Shown: one piece after another, positions 7,546 through 16,952 of the stretch | Layout: every line of letters begins with the position of its first letter | How positions within the stretch are numbered: the first letter of the stretch is position 1 | Source: 66-474 sp040388785 | GTDB taxonomy: Bacteria > Pseudomonadota > Gammaproteobacteria > Xanthomonadales > Rhodanobacteraceae | Reading direction: 5' to 3' | DNA: 64,000 nucleotides | NCBI GenBank assembly: GCA_040388785.1 | Contig: JAZKBD010000005.1 | Location: 30,084-94,083, forward strand | Notes under the pieces: model-generated | What the model saw: only the letters and a program-made list of their open reading frames with translations | Database searches by the model: none | Told to the model about the DNA's origin: nothing | Program-made: the position numbers and the translations under genes

Positions 7546-10500
7546 TCAGGTACCCTCCGCCGCCAGCAACTTCGGATCGCCGACCTTGACCGGCTCGCCG
7601 ATGGGCAACGTCTGCACGCCGGCCTTTTTCGCTTCGGCGTTGAACTTCTCGATGGCCTCGCGCAGCGAACCGTTGAAGGTGTCGAGCTTCGGTTGCAACC
7701 CGGCCTCCTGCTTGGCGATGTATTCGCGCTGGCTCTCGTTGGGCGCCTGGTCCGGCCCCATCCGCGAGATCTCGCGATACAGCCCGAAGAAGCTCATGCC
7801 CCATGGCGAGAGTTCGTGCAGGTCGTCCTCCGGCACCTTGTACTGGATGTTCGGCAGCCAGAAATCCTTCGAGAAATCGCCGAGCGTTGCCTTCAACGTT
7901 TGCGCGCTCGCGTGCAGGTTGGCTTTCGCGCTGCCGGCCGCGGCATCCCTGGTCGAATCCAGCACCTTGTCGAGCGCCTGCATCATCGCGTAGCTGCGGC
8001 CGATCATCGCGACGTCCGCGGCGGCTTCGCCGCGCAGCCGCATTGCGGTGTCGAACGCCGCGCGCTGCACGTCCATCGGCGGATTGACGCGCGGATCGGC
8101 GACCACCTGCACGGCTTGCGTGGCGCTGCGGCCGTTCGCATCGACTTTCACCTGATACGAGCCGGGCAACGCGAGCGGACCCTTGGGCGCGTCACTCTCG
8201 TCGGGACGTTCTTCTTCTTCTGCGCGCAGCGCCTTCGGCAACTCGACGCCGGTGTAGCGCATGTTCCATGACGCCACGTTGATGCCGGCCTTGCCGGGTG
8301 CATGGAACGTCGCGACCGGTTTGCCGGCGCTGTCGGTCACGGTGACGACGACCGGGTTGCACTGCTCGAACGACGGCTTCTTCTTTTCCTTGGCGGATTT
8401 TTCGGCGCCCTTCTGCGCCTTGTCGCCACGCTGCTTCGATTGCGCGCTGGCCTGCTTCGCCTCGTCGTCGTTCTTGTTCTTGTTTTCTTCCTTCGCGCAC
8501 GCCTTCGGCACGTCGATGGCCTTCGCGAGCGAATAGACGATCGTCGGTCCGCTCGGCGGATTCGGCGTCGTGAATTCGCCCGGCGCGGGGCTGATGTGGC
8601 GGCCGCCGAATTCGATCCACTCGGTGCCTTGCGCGCTCGGGAACACGTGGAACGCAGCACCGGCCAGCTTCGGCCGCCACTGCTCCAGCGCCTCGATGTT
8701 GTCGAGAATCCACAGGCCATAGCCGTGCGTCGCCAGCACGATGTCGTGCGGGGATTTCGTGAACTTGATATCCCACACCGCCATCGTCGGCAGGTTGCCG
8801 GTCATCGGCTGCCAGTGCGCGCCGTCATCGAACGAGAGGTACAAGCCACGCATGGTGCCGAGCGCCAGCAGGCCTTTCCTGTTCGGATCCTCGCGCACCA
8901 CCACCGCGGCATGGTTGTCCGGCAAGCCGTTGGCGATGCTCGTCCAGTGCGCGCCGTAGTCGGTGGTCTTCAGCACGTATGGATGTTCATCGCCGAGCAT
9001 GTGGCCATCCACCGCGATGTAGGCGGTGCCGGCGTCGAACGGCGACACGCCAATTTGGTAGATGCGGCCCAGCGACACGGCCTGCGGCAGGCCGGCGGAA
9101 ACGTTCGTCCAGTTGGCGCCGCCATCCTTGCTGACCCACACCAGGCCGTCGTCGGTGCCCGCCCAGATCACGTTGCCGTTGGTGGGCGCGAGTGAAATCG
9201 AAATGATGGTGTCGGTGTTCTCCGCGCTGGAAATGTCATGGAACACGGGACCGCCCGCGACGGGCTGGTGTTCCTTGATGTCGCGGGTGAGGTCCTTCGA
9301 GATCGGCTGCCAGTTCGCGCCGCCATCGGTGGACTTGAACACCACGTTGCCGCCGATGTAGATGGTGTTGGGATCGGCCGCCGACACCGCGATCGGCGCG
9401 GCCCAGTTGAAGCGGTACTGCAGTTGCGAGATCGGTGTGTCGCCCATGCTGGTCATCACCGGACGGATGAACTTGCGCGTCCAGTTCTTGATGTCGATGC
9501 GCGAGGTGAAGCCGGTTTGCGACGCGGCATAGACGATGGACGGGTCCGAAGGCGCGGGCACCACATACGTGCCGTCGCCGCCCGACGGATTCCACCAGTC
9601 CGCGCCCCAGATGCCGTCGCGCGAAAGGCTGTTGGACGGACCGCACGCGGCATTGTCGTCCTGGATGCCTCCGCACACGCCGAACGGCACCGTGTTGGAA
9701 ATCGCGACGGTATAGAACTCCTCGATCGGCATGTTGTTGAACGAGCGCCAGCTCTTGCCGCCGTCCACGCTTTCGAACGCGCCCCCGTCGTTGCCCTGGA
9801 TGATGCGCTTCGGATTCTTCGGATCGATCCAGATCGAGTGGTGGTCCACGTGCACGTCGCGATCGATCACCTTGGCGGTCTTGCCGCCGTCGGTGGACTT
9901 CATCAGGTTGAAGGAACTGAAATAGAGCGTCTTCGGATCGTTCGGCGCGACCGCGAACGAACTGAAGTAGAACATCCGTACCGCCAGTTCGTGGTTGTTG
10001 CTGATGCACTTCCAGTTGTTGCCGGCATCGGTACTGCCCCACAGGATGCAGCTCTCGGTCGGCATCGTGGCGTACACGATGCTGGGCGACGACGGCGCGA
10101 AACCGATCCTGACGCGATCGGTCGGATCGGTGGTCGGCAGGCCGCCGCCGATCTTGTTCCAGGTGCGCCCGCCGTCGGTCGATTTGAAGATGCCGCCGTC
10201 CGTGCTGCCGTTCACCTGCGTCCATGGCTTGCGCTGCTCGGTCCACATGCCCGCGAGCAGCACGCTCGGATTGGACGGATCGATTTCGATGTCGCTGGCG
10301 CCAGTGGTGTCGTTGACGTACAGCACCTTTTTCCAGTTCTTGCCGCCGTCGGTGGTCATGAACACGCCGCGCGTTGCGCTGGGCTTCCACGGATTGCCGA
10401 GCACCGCGACCCAAACAGTGTTCGGATCGGCCGGATCGACGACGATATTGGAGATCAGTCCGGCGTCGGCGAGCCCCTTGAACTGCCAAGTCTTGCCGTC

Positions 10501-10878
10501 GTCCGGCGAGTAGTACACGCCGTTGCCGAGCAGAACATCGTTGCGCGGATTGGCCTCGCCGGTGCCGAGCCAGATCTTCTTGGGATCGGACGGCGCCAGC
10601 GCGACCGCGCCGATCGACGCGGCATCGCCGTGCTTGAACACGTTGTCCCACTTTATGCCGTCGTCGGTAGTCTTCCACAGACCCGCGCCCGCGGTGCCGA
10701 CGTAATACACGCCGGGCTTGCCCGGCACGCCGACGGTCGCGCTCACGCGCCCACCCGAAACGGCGGGGCCGAGGTTGCGGAACTTCAGGTTCGCGAACGG
10801 GCCGGTGGGCTTGGTCGCGGCCAGCGCGGCTCCGGTGAAGGTCAGCATCAGCAGCGCTGCAGCGACTCGTGCTTTCAC
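7546..10878 (-). CDS. Giant secreted BNR/sortilin-like beta-propeller protein 2
   Basis: A 1110-residue paralogue of protein 1. I place the start at the GTG at 10878, because GGAG lies nine bases upstream and the following residues (VKARVAAALLMLTFTG) form a Sec signal peptide; the frame is open further upstream but without such features. Asp-box motifs of the form S/T-x-D-x-G-x-x-W recur through most of the first 740 residues. A lysine/glutamate-rich insert at about residues 790-840 is absent from the other paralogues and is bounded by two cysteines (ACAKEE and FEQCNP), so it may be a disulfide-closed loop. A helical C-terminal bundle follows. Catalytic residues are not recognisable. Presumed exported. 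Confidence 0.85.
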   Translation of the reverse strand: MKARVAAALLMLTFTGAALAATKPTGPFANLKFRNLGPAVSGGRVSATVGVPGKPGVYYVGTAGAGLWKTTDDGIKWDNVFKHGDAASIGAVALAPSDPKKIWLGTGEANPRNDVLLGNGVYYSPDDGKTWQFKGLADAGLISNIVVDPADPNTVWVAVLGNPWKPSATRGVFMTTDGGKNWKKVLYVNDTTGASDIEIDPSNPSVLLAGMWTEQRKPWTQVNGSTDGGIFKSTDGGRTWNKIGGGLPTTDPTDRVRIGFAPSSPSIVYATMPTESCILWGSTDAGNNWKCISNNHELAVRMFYFSSFAVAPNDPKTLYFSSFNLMKSTDGGKTAKVIDRDVHVDHHSIWIDPKNPKRIIQGNDGGAFESVDGGKSWRSFNNMPIEEFYTVAISNTVPFGVCGGIQDDNAACGPSNSLSRDGIWGADWWNPSGGDGTYVVPAPSDPSIVYAASQTGFTSRIDIKNWTRKFIRPVMTSMGDTPISQLQYRFNWAAPIAVSAADPNTIYIGGNVVFKSTDGGANWQPISKDLTRDIKEHQPVAGGPVFHDISSAENTDTIISISLAPTNGNVIWAGTDDGLVWVSKDGGANWTNVSAGLPQAVSLGRIYQIGVSPFDAGTAYIAVDGHMLGDEHPYVLKTTDYGAHWTSIANGLPDNHAAVVVREDPNRKGLLALGTMRGLYLSFDDGAHWQPMTGNLPTMAVWDIKFTKSPHDIVLATHGYGLWILDNIEALEQWRPKLAGAAFHVFPSAQGTEWIEFGGRHISPAPGEFTTPNPPSGPTIVYSLAKAIDVPKACAKEENKNKNDDEAKQASAQSKQRGDKAQKGAEKSAKEKKKPSFEQCNPVVVTVTDSAGKPVATFHAPGKAGINVASWNMRYTGVELPKALRAEEEERPDESDAPKGPLALPGSYQVKVDANGRSATQAVQVVADPRVNPPMDVQRAAFDTAMRLRGEAAADVAMIGRSYAMMQALDKVLDSTRDAAAGSAKANLHASAQTLKATLGDFSKDFWLPNIQYKVPEDDLHELSPWGMSFFGLYREISRMGPDQAPNESQREYIAKQEAGLQPKLDTFNGSLREAIEKFNAEAKKAGVQTLPIGEPVKVGDPKLLAAEGT

Positions 10879-11203
10879 GGCGGTCTCCGGTCGAGGGAAC
10901 AAATCCCCGTGACCGTAATCCTCCCGCGCAACATCGAGGGAGTGCCGGAAGTCAGGGCATGGGGTGAAGGTTGAGTCAATGGCGAACCCGAGCGCCGACG
11001 AAGGCCGTGGCGACAAGGGGCGTCAATTACCACGTCGTCATTCCGGGGCCGCCCGCGCTGTTTGCGGGCGGAACCCGGAATCCATGTTGATTTTCGTACC
11101 GGCAAAGCAAGTTCAAAATGGATTCCGGATCGCCGCTGCGCGGCGTCCGGAATGACGACAAATCATTGTCCAGGGGTAGTACGGTCCGGAAAGTTGCCCG
11201 GCC
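10879..11203. repeat. Intergenic spacer with one two-hairpin repeat element
   Basis: No gene is visible in this 325-bp gap between the second and third giant secreted genes. The core at about 11036-11160 is one element of the two-hairpin family: CGTCATTCCGGG, a GC-rich hairpin with arms GCCCGC and GCGGGC, a spacer with ATGTTGATTTTC, then a second hairpin ending in CCGGAATGACG. The remainder shows nothing I can name. Confidence 0.75.
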
Positions 11204-14045
11204 TCACTGCTCTTCCTGGTCGCGGTTGGTGGTGATCCAGCCGGCGTTCCAGTCGACCGGCGCAATGGCTTTCGCCAGCACCAGCGGCGGCTGGCTGTTT
11301 TCCTGCAGCGCATGGTTCAGCGCAGCCAGCGGTTGTCCTTTCAGCGCGTTCCAGCGATCGATCAGCGACTTCAATTCCGTGCTGGTCTTGTCGAGCGCCG
11401 CGACATCCGCCGCAGTCGGCGGTTGATCCGCGCCCTGCATGCGGGCCATCAGCATCTGCAGGTCGCCACCGACGCTGCCGAGGTTCNNNNNNNNNNAAGT
11501 TAAGGGAGGCTAGAGCATGACGGCTGCTACCAAAACGCTACCAAACGGGCGGGTGAAGCTCAACCGCGACACGATGCCAAAGCTCACGACCGGGGAGTAT
11601 TGGGACGCGACGCTGCCGAGGTTCGGCGGACCGTGGTGGAAGAAGAACTCGAATGGCGACGTTGCCTTCGGCCCCGACAGCGCTTCAAGCTGCTTTTCAT
11701 ACGCAGCAAGCTTGTCCGTCGACTTGCGCGCAGCGACCTGCTTCTCCATGTCGCGAACCTGGCCGAGCGCCCGACTCGCATCCATCGCTGCCTGATAGGC
11801 CTGCATGGATTTGTCGAATTGCTGCTGCAAATCCGCCGTCGAAGTCTTCACGCGCGGATCCATCCGCACCACCAAGGGCTGAGAGTAGGTCTTGCCGCCC
11901 ACCGTCAGCTTGACCGTGTAGTTGCCCGGCATCACCCATGGTGAACTCGCCATCACCGGTGTTTCGTGCTTCACCGCCTGGTTGGCGTCGAGGAATTGCA
12001 ACGCGCCGGGCATCGGTTGCCAATGCATGTCCCACACGAAGCGGTGCATGCCGGCTTGCGCGGAAAGGTTCATCGGCGGACGCGGCCACCAGTCGGGCAC
12101 GTCGAGCTTGCCGGGATCCAGCGGCTTTTCGGGATCGGCGCTGGAATAGTGCCGCACCAGTTTGCCATCGGACGTATAGACGTCCAGTGTCACCGGGCCG
12201 CTCACGTTGTTCGCGAGGTGGTAGTCGATGATCGCGCCCGGCGGCGGATTCGGCAGCGAAGGCATGCGCCACGGCGTCGGCGGGTTCATGTCCCAGCGCA
12301 CGCGCACCGCCTCTTGCGGCTTGTACAGCGTCACCTTCGCATTCGCGACCTGTGCGTCGAGCTGCCGCAGCGGCGTGATGTCGTCCAGGATCTGGAAACC
12401 ACGGCCATGCGTGGCCGCGACCAGATCGTCGCCGTGCACCTGCAGGTCGCGCACCGAAACCGCCGGCATGTTGAGACGCAGCGATTGCCAGTGATCGCCG
12501 TTGTCGAACGACACCCAGGTCTGGGTTTCGGTGCCGGCAAACAACAATCCTTTCCGTTCCGGATCTTCGCGGATCACGTTGGTCGCGGCGTCGGCCGTGA
12601 TGCCGTTGTCGATCTCGGTCCAGTGCTTGCCAGCATCTTCGGTGCGGAACAGGTGCGGCCGCATGTCGTCCAGCCACATGGTGTTGATCGCGGCATATGC
12701 GACGTTCGGATCGAAGTGGCTGGCCTCCATCGAGAACACCCGCCACCACGGTTTCAGTTGCGGCGGCGTGACGTTGTCCCAATGCGCGCCGCCGTCACGG
12801 GTCACCCAGATCAGGCCATCGTCGGTGCCGGCCCAGAGCAGGTTTCCGTTCATGGGCGATGGCGCGAGCGCGTACACCACGCCGCGATCCGTCGGCTTGG
12901 CGTCCTTGCTGCCTGCATATTTGCCGACGTTCGCCGGCACGGCCCAGGTCTTGCGCGTGAGGTCGGGACTGATCTGCTTCCAGTCCTGTCCGCCATCGTC
13001 GCTTTGCCACACGGTGTTGGACGTGAAGTACAGGCGATGCGGATCGGTCGGCGAAAACAGGATTGGCATGGTGCGCACGGTGCGGTAATCCGGATCGCGA
13101 CCAGCCACCGGCCCGACGTCGGCGATCTGCCCCGTGTCGCGGTCATAGCGCGTGACGCCGCTGCGGGAACCGCCGTAAACCAGGTTCGGATGCAGCGGAT
13201 CGATCGCCGCGCCGCCGTATTCCTCGATGCCGGCCGGATGCCAGTCGTGCGCGGTCAGCTCGCCATCATTGCCGCGCGACAGCACGCACGCCGAGCCCGA
13301 ATCCTGCTGGCCGCCGCAGACGCGGTACGGCCAGCTGTTGTCGATGCCGACCTTGTACATCGCGGCGGTCGGCTGGTTGTACCAATTGCTCCACGTCTTG
13401 CCGCCGTTGACGGTGACGATTGCGCCCTGGTCGGAATTGACCGCGATGATGTCGGGGTTGTTCGGATTGATCCAGGTTTGCTGGTAATCGTCGCCGCCCG
13501 GCGCGCCGCGGAATCCGGTCCACGTCTTGCCGCCGTCGACGGACTTCCACAACACCGGCGTGTCGCTGTAAACGATGTCCGGATTTTTCGGATCGACCGC
13601 GAGTTGCGGCAGGTCGCCGCCACCGATGCGCGCGGCCGGCCGCGCATCCTTGGTCATCTTGTACCAGCTCGCGCCGGCGTCATCGGAACGATACAACGCG
13701 ACTTCGCCTTCCTCGCCCGACGCGACCGCTGCGTACAACCGATCCGGCCGGCTCGGCGCGATCCTCAGCAACGCTTGCTGCACGTCCGGCAAACCCTTGG
13801 TGAGCTTGGTCCAGGTGTTGCCGCCGTCGGTCGACTTGTAGATGCCACCCTCGGTGCCCGCGAACGAGCCGTTCTCCCACGGCGCCTGCTGCTGTTGCCA
13901 CAGCGTCGCGTAGACGATGTCGGGGTTCGAGGGATCGATGTCGACGTCCTTGCCGCCGGTGTTCTCGTCCACGAACAGGACACGCTCGAACGTCTTGCCG
14001 CCGTCGGTGGAGCGGAAGATGCCGCGTTGCTCGTTTGGTCCGTAC
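11204..14045 (-). CDS. Giant secreted BNR/sortilin-like protein 3, body and C-terminus, assembly-broken
   Basis: Reading from 14045, the frame opens at YGPNEQRGIFRS and runs through about 800 residues of Asp-box propeller and C-terminal sandwich to 11608, where it meets foreign sequence and an N-run. The true C-terminus is at 11204-11486 (NLGSVGGDLQ to TTNRDQEEQ, stop at 11204). The 17-base string CGACGCTGCCGAGGTTC is present on both sides (11470-11486 and 11608-11624). If the two copies are superimposed and the bases between dropped, an uninterrupted reading frame results. The gene is therefore probably intact in the organism. The N-terminal part is not contiguous with the fragment at 14056-14637, because the two overlap in protein content. 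Confidence 0.75.
11487..11496. other. Assembly gap (10 N), probably spurious
   Basis: Ten N of placeholder length. The contig ends share 17 bases (11470-11486 and 11608-11624), which implies an overlap rather than missing sequence. Confidence 0.9.
11497..11624 (+). pseudogene. Integrase-like N-terminal fragment at a chimeric contig end
   Basis: A canonical ribosome-binding site (GGGAGG) precedes an ATG at 11517. The frame encodes MTAATKTLPNGRVKLNRDTM and then LTTGEYWDATLPRFG, which resembles the arm-binding N-terminus (DUF4102 type) of phage tyrosine integrases, where a GxYWD...LxxFG pattern is usual. After the shared 17-base string the sequence becomes the antisense of the propeller gene, so only about 36 codons are integrase-like. 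The most economical reading is a chimeric contig end created by the short identical string; a real insertion in part of the population is the alternative. No recombinase catalytic domain is present. Confidence 0.5.
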
Positions 14046-14055
14046 NNNNNNNNNN
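14046..14055. other. Assembly gap (10 N) inside the propeller array
   Basis: The protein segment to the right of the gap ends YGPNPERG through VLYVNDY, while the segment to the left begins YGPNEQRG through VLFVDENTGG. Both cover the same 28-residue part of the family, so the gap joins two different paralogues, or two strain variants, and its true length is unknown. Confidence 0.85.
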
Positions 14056-14637
14056 ATAATCATTGACATACAAGACCTTCTTCCAGCTCTTGCCACCGTC
14101 CAGCGAGCGGAAAATCCCGCGCTCGGGGTTCGGCCCGTACACGTGTCCCATCGCCGCCGCGAACACGCGATTCGGATCGTGCGGATCCACCGCGATCATC
14201 GCGATGTCCTGCGTTTCCCTGAGACCGATGAACTGCCACGTCTTGCCCGCGTCGGTGGACTTGTACATGCCCATGCCGGTGGCCTGGTCGGGCCGGATCG
14301 TGCTTTCGCCGGTGCCGACGTAGACCACGTTCGGATCGGAATCCGCAACCGCGATCGCGCCGATCGAGCTGGTCGGCTGCTTGTCGAAGATCGGGTGCCA
14401 ACTGTTGCCGTAGTCGGTGGACTTCCACACGCCGCCGTCATCGTTGCCGATGTAGAACACGTTCGGCTGGCTCGGCACGCCCGCGACCGCGCGACCGCGG
14501 CCGCCGCGCAGCGGCCCGATCGGGCGCCATTGCATCTGCGAGAACAGCCCCGCGTCGAACGTGCGCGCTTGCGCGCGGGTTCCCCACGCAAAGCCCGCCA
14601 GGGCCACGATTCCCGCCGCGAACAGAACGCCTTTCAT
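14056..14637 (-). CDS. Giant BNR/sortilin-like protein, N-terminal fragment ending at a gap
   Basis: 194 residues are visible, beginning with a signal peptide (MKGVLFAAGIVALAGFAWG, cleavage near TRAQA) and the family's opening motif WRPIGPLRGGRGRAVAG. Three Asp-box units follow (KSTDYGNSW, KSTDAGKTW, RSLDGGKSW) before the sequence runs into ten N at 14055. The equivalent of its last 28 residues is repeated on the far side of the gap, so this fragment need not belong to the body annotated at 11204-14045. It is either the start of a fourth paralogue or an allele. The 125 bp upstream, to the next minus-strand gene, hold no gene. Confidence 0.75.
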
Positions 14638-14762
14638 CGCACACGCCTCCGAAACATGGATTGCTCCGGCTCCCGGGCGGAGTCAGGCAGCCGACCATAA
14701 ATACCACGACGGGGCGTTCGGCTCATCTCCCATTGGTTGGGGACGAAGGTTGCGCGCGCAAT

Positions 14763-15278
14763 TCAGCGATTCGCCGTTTCCACGATCGGCTTGCCATCCA
14801 CGATCTTGAAGTGGAACACGTACCAAAGACTGAAGGGCTTGGCGATCAATTCGTAGGTGCCGTCGCCGTTGGGCTTCTGCATCCACAGCGGCGTGAAGGT
14901 CCACTGCGTCGCGGCGTGCTCGACCGCTGCCTCGAACAAGGGGCGTTCCGGATCCAAGGCCGTGTCGGAAACCGGATACACGCCTTGCACGCGGCCATCC
15001 CTGTTCATCACCAGTTGCGCGACCACCGTAACCGGCGCGGCGTTGGGGTGCACCAGCGAGGCCGGATAAACCGGCGCGACTTGCTGGTCCGGCATCGGCT
15101 GCACTGCCGTTTCGCCGGGCGCGAGCGTGTAGTGCAACACGCCTTTCGGCACGAGCATTTCGTAACTGGTCTGCGGCTGCGGATTCGGCTTCAGCATCGT
15201 TCGTGTGCTGCAAGCCGCCAGTGCAGCCAACCCCACCAGCAACGCGGCTTCTCCAGCACGGATGATCCGTTTCACCAC
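14763..15278 (-). CDS. TonB C-terminal-like lipoprotein
   Basis: A 171-residue protein starting at GTG 15278 (GTG GTG AAA CGG). It has a lipoprotein signal with lipobox LAAC at about residue 22, so it should be membrane-anchored in the periplasm. Residues about 65-165 resemble a TonB C-terminal domain: APVYPASLVHPNAAPVTVVAQLVMNRDG followed by a WTFTP core strand. It lies 24 bp after the M56 peptidase gene, which itself ends in two TonB-like domains, so the two probably act together. A classical TonB has a proline-rich spacer and an N-terminal anchor; the lipobox anchor is unusual. No ExbBD genes are nearby. Confidence 0.65.
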   Translation of the reverse strand: MVKRIIRAGEAALLVGLAALAACSTRTMLKPNPQPQTSYEMLVPKGVLHYTLAPGETAVQPMPDQQVAPVYPASLVHPNAAPVTVVAQLVMNRDGRVQGVYPVSDTALDPERPLFEAAVEHAATQWTFTPLWMQKPNGDGTYELIAKPFSLWYVFHFKIVDGKPIVETANR

Positions 15279-15302
15279 GGCCCAGGATTCGCAAGACCGT
15301 CG

Positions 15303-16952
15303 TCAGTGCGCGGGTGCCGGCGGAACGAAATGGGGAGCATCGGCGATGCACTTCGAAGTCCGCACATCAAAAAGGTCGCCCGCCGGACAGGGGCTGGCGT
15401 TGTCCCGGCTCGCTTGCGTCCGGCTGAGCGAGAAGTTGACCGGAATCTGGATCATGCCGCCTGTCGGCTTTCCGTCCTCGCGGCCAGGATTGAACTTCCA
15501 CTGCCATGCCGCAGCGACAGCTACCGTTTGCAGGTCGGACGGAGCGTCCGTCCCCCTCCGATCCACCTGGACGCGCGTCACCTTGCCGGCCGCATCGACC
15601 GCCACGTCGAGGATCACGGTCCCTTGTTGTCCTTTCTTGATGGCTTTGGCCGGATACTGCGGCGGATTGCGATCCTTGTAGCTGATGTCGACGGAAGGCG
15701 ACGACGATGAAGACGCGCCCGCGGTCGGCTCCTCGCCCGTCAACGAAAAGTTGACCGGAATGCGCACGACACCACCCACCGCTTTTCCATGCTCGTGCCC
15801 GGGCGCATAGCGCCAATCCTTCGCTGCGTCCACCGCGGCGTCCTGCAGAATGGCCGGTGCCGTCGTGCCTTTCGGATCGACCGTTACGTTGGAAACATGA
15901 CCGCGCGCATCGATGGTCACGTCCAGCACGACCATGCCCTGTTCGCCCTTGTGCAGCGCCTCGGCGGGATAGTGCGGCGGATGTTCGTTCTTCCAGCTCA
16001 CATCCACCGACGGCGCCACGGCATTCGCGTGAACGGCGGCAAACACGGGCGCCTGTCCGCCGGCAACATACAAGCCGCCGGCGAGCAATGCAGCAATGGC
16101 GAGCAAGCCGGCACGGCGGCGCAGCGCGCCCGGCGGGATGCGGGAGATCATGGCGATGCGCTCCTTGAGTTGCGGCTCGGCGAGCCAGGGAATCAGCGCG
16201 GGCGCGGATTGCACGGCCACGCTGTCGAGCAGGGCCTGCGCATAACCAGAAATTTGTTCGGGCGACGCACGCAACGAGGCCGCATCGCAGGCCAGTTCCT
16301 GGTCGAGACGAAAACGCGAACGCGCAAGCCACGCCAGTGGATGGAACCACAACAGCGCGGACACGATTTCCATCGCGAGGCTCCAGCACGCGTCACCGCG
16401 GCGTGCATGCGCGAGTTCGTGGCGCAGCACCAGGGCACGCGTCGCCGCGGTGTCGAAGCGTTCGGCAAAATCGGTGGGCAACAGCAGCAACGATCGTGGC
16501 AGCGCCCACAGCACCGCGGGGCCGGCGTCGTGCAGGCGGACGTGACGCGTATCGAGTTCCGGAACCGCTTCGATCAGCATGCCTGCCCACGTTTGCGGCA
16601 CGCGCCGCAAACCGCGCAGCAAGCGCATGTAGTGCACGACAAGTCGAAGCAGCGCACCCGCAGCGCCAATCATCCAGATCGCCGCCAGCCATTGCGCCCC
16701 ATCGAGCGCAGCGCGTTGCGCCACAGCGGCCGCGGCGACGTGCGGCGTCACCGTCAATCCCGGCACCACGATCATCGCGCGCGGCGCAACCTGCTCCGGC
16801 AATAACGGTGCGAGCGCCAGCACCACGGGAAGCAGCCACAGCGTGAACGCCGCACCTGCACCGAACACGCGGCGCGCCGGACGGCGCACCAGCAACACCA
16901 GCGCGAGGCCCAGCGTCACACCCACCAGCATTCGCATCAGGAGTTCAGCCAC
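15303..16952 (-). CDS. M56 (BlaR1-type) membrane peptidase with two TonB-like domains
   Basis: A 549-residue protein; the GTG at 16952 is chosen because AAGGAG precedes it by seven bases and it overlaps the blaI-like stop by eight bases. The N-terminal half has several membrane helices and the zinc-peptidase motif HELAH (residues 178-182), with a downstream LDQELACD element typical of M56. A further helix near residue 290 leads to two successive TonB C-terminal-like repeats, each starting xPPxYPAxAxxKGxQG (about 325-400 and 425-500). The beta-lactam-binding sensor of true BlaR1 is absent. By family logic it would cleave the BlaI-type repressor when the periplasmic domain is stimulated; the ligand is unknown. 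Confidence 0.8.
   Translation of the reverse strand: MAELLMRMLVGVTLGLALVLLVRRPARRVFGAGAAFTLWLLPVVLALAPLLPEQVAPRAMIVVPGLTVTPHVAAAAVAQRAALDGAQWLAAIWMIGAAGALLRLVVHYMRLLRGLRRVPQTWAGMLIEAVPELDTRHVRLHDAGPAVLWALPRSLLLLPTDFAERFDTAATRALVLRHELAHARRGDACWSLAMEIVSALLWFHPLAWLARSRFRLDQELACDAASLRASPEQISGYAQALLDSVAVQSAPALIPWLAEPQLKERIAMISRIPPGALRRRAGLLAIAALLAGGLYVAGGQAPVFAAVHANAVAPSVDVSWKNEHPPHYPAEALHKGEQGMVVLDVTIDARGHVSNVTVDPKGTTAPAILQDAAVDAAKDWRYAPGHEHGKAVGGVVRIPVNFSLTGEEPTAGASSSSSPSVDISYKDRNPPQYPAKAIKKGQQGTVILDVAVDAAGKVTRVQVDRRGTDAPSDLQTVAVAAAWQWKFNPGREDGKPTGGMIQIPVNFSLSRTQASRDNASPCPAGDLFDVRTSKCIADAPHFVPPAPAH

Noticed and set aside
3781..14637. Sialidase annotation for the BNR proteins
   Set aside because: Asp-boxes alone do not define a sialidase; the arginine triad and FRIP motif were not seen.
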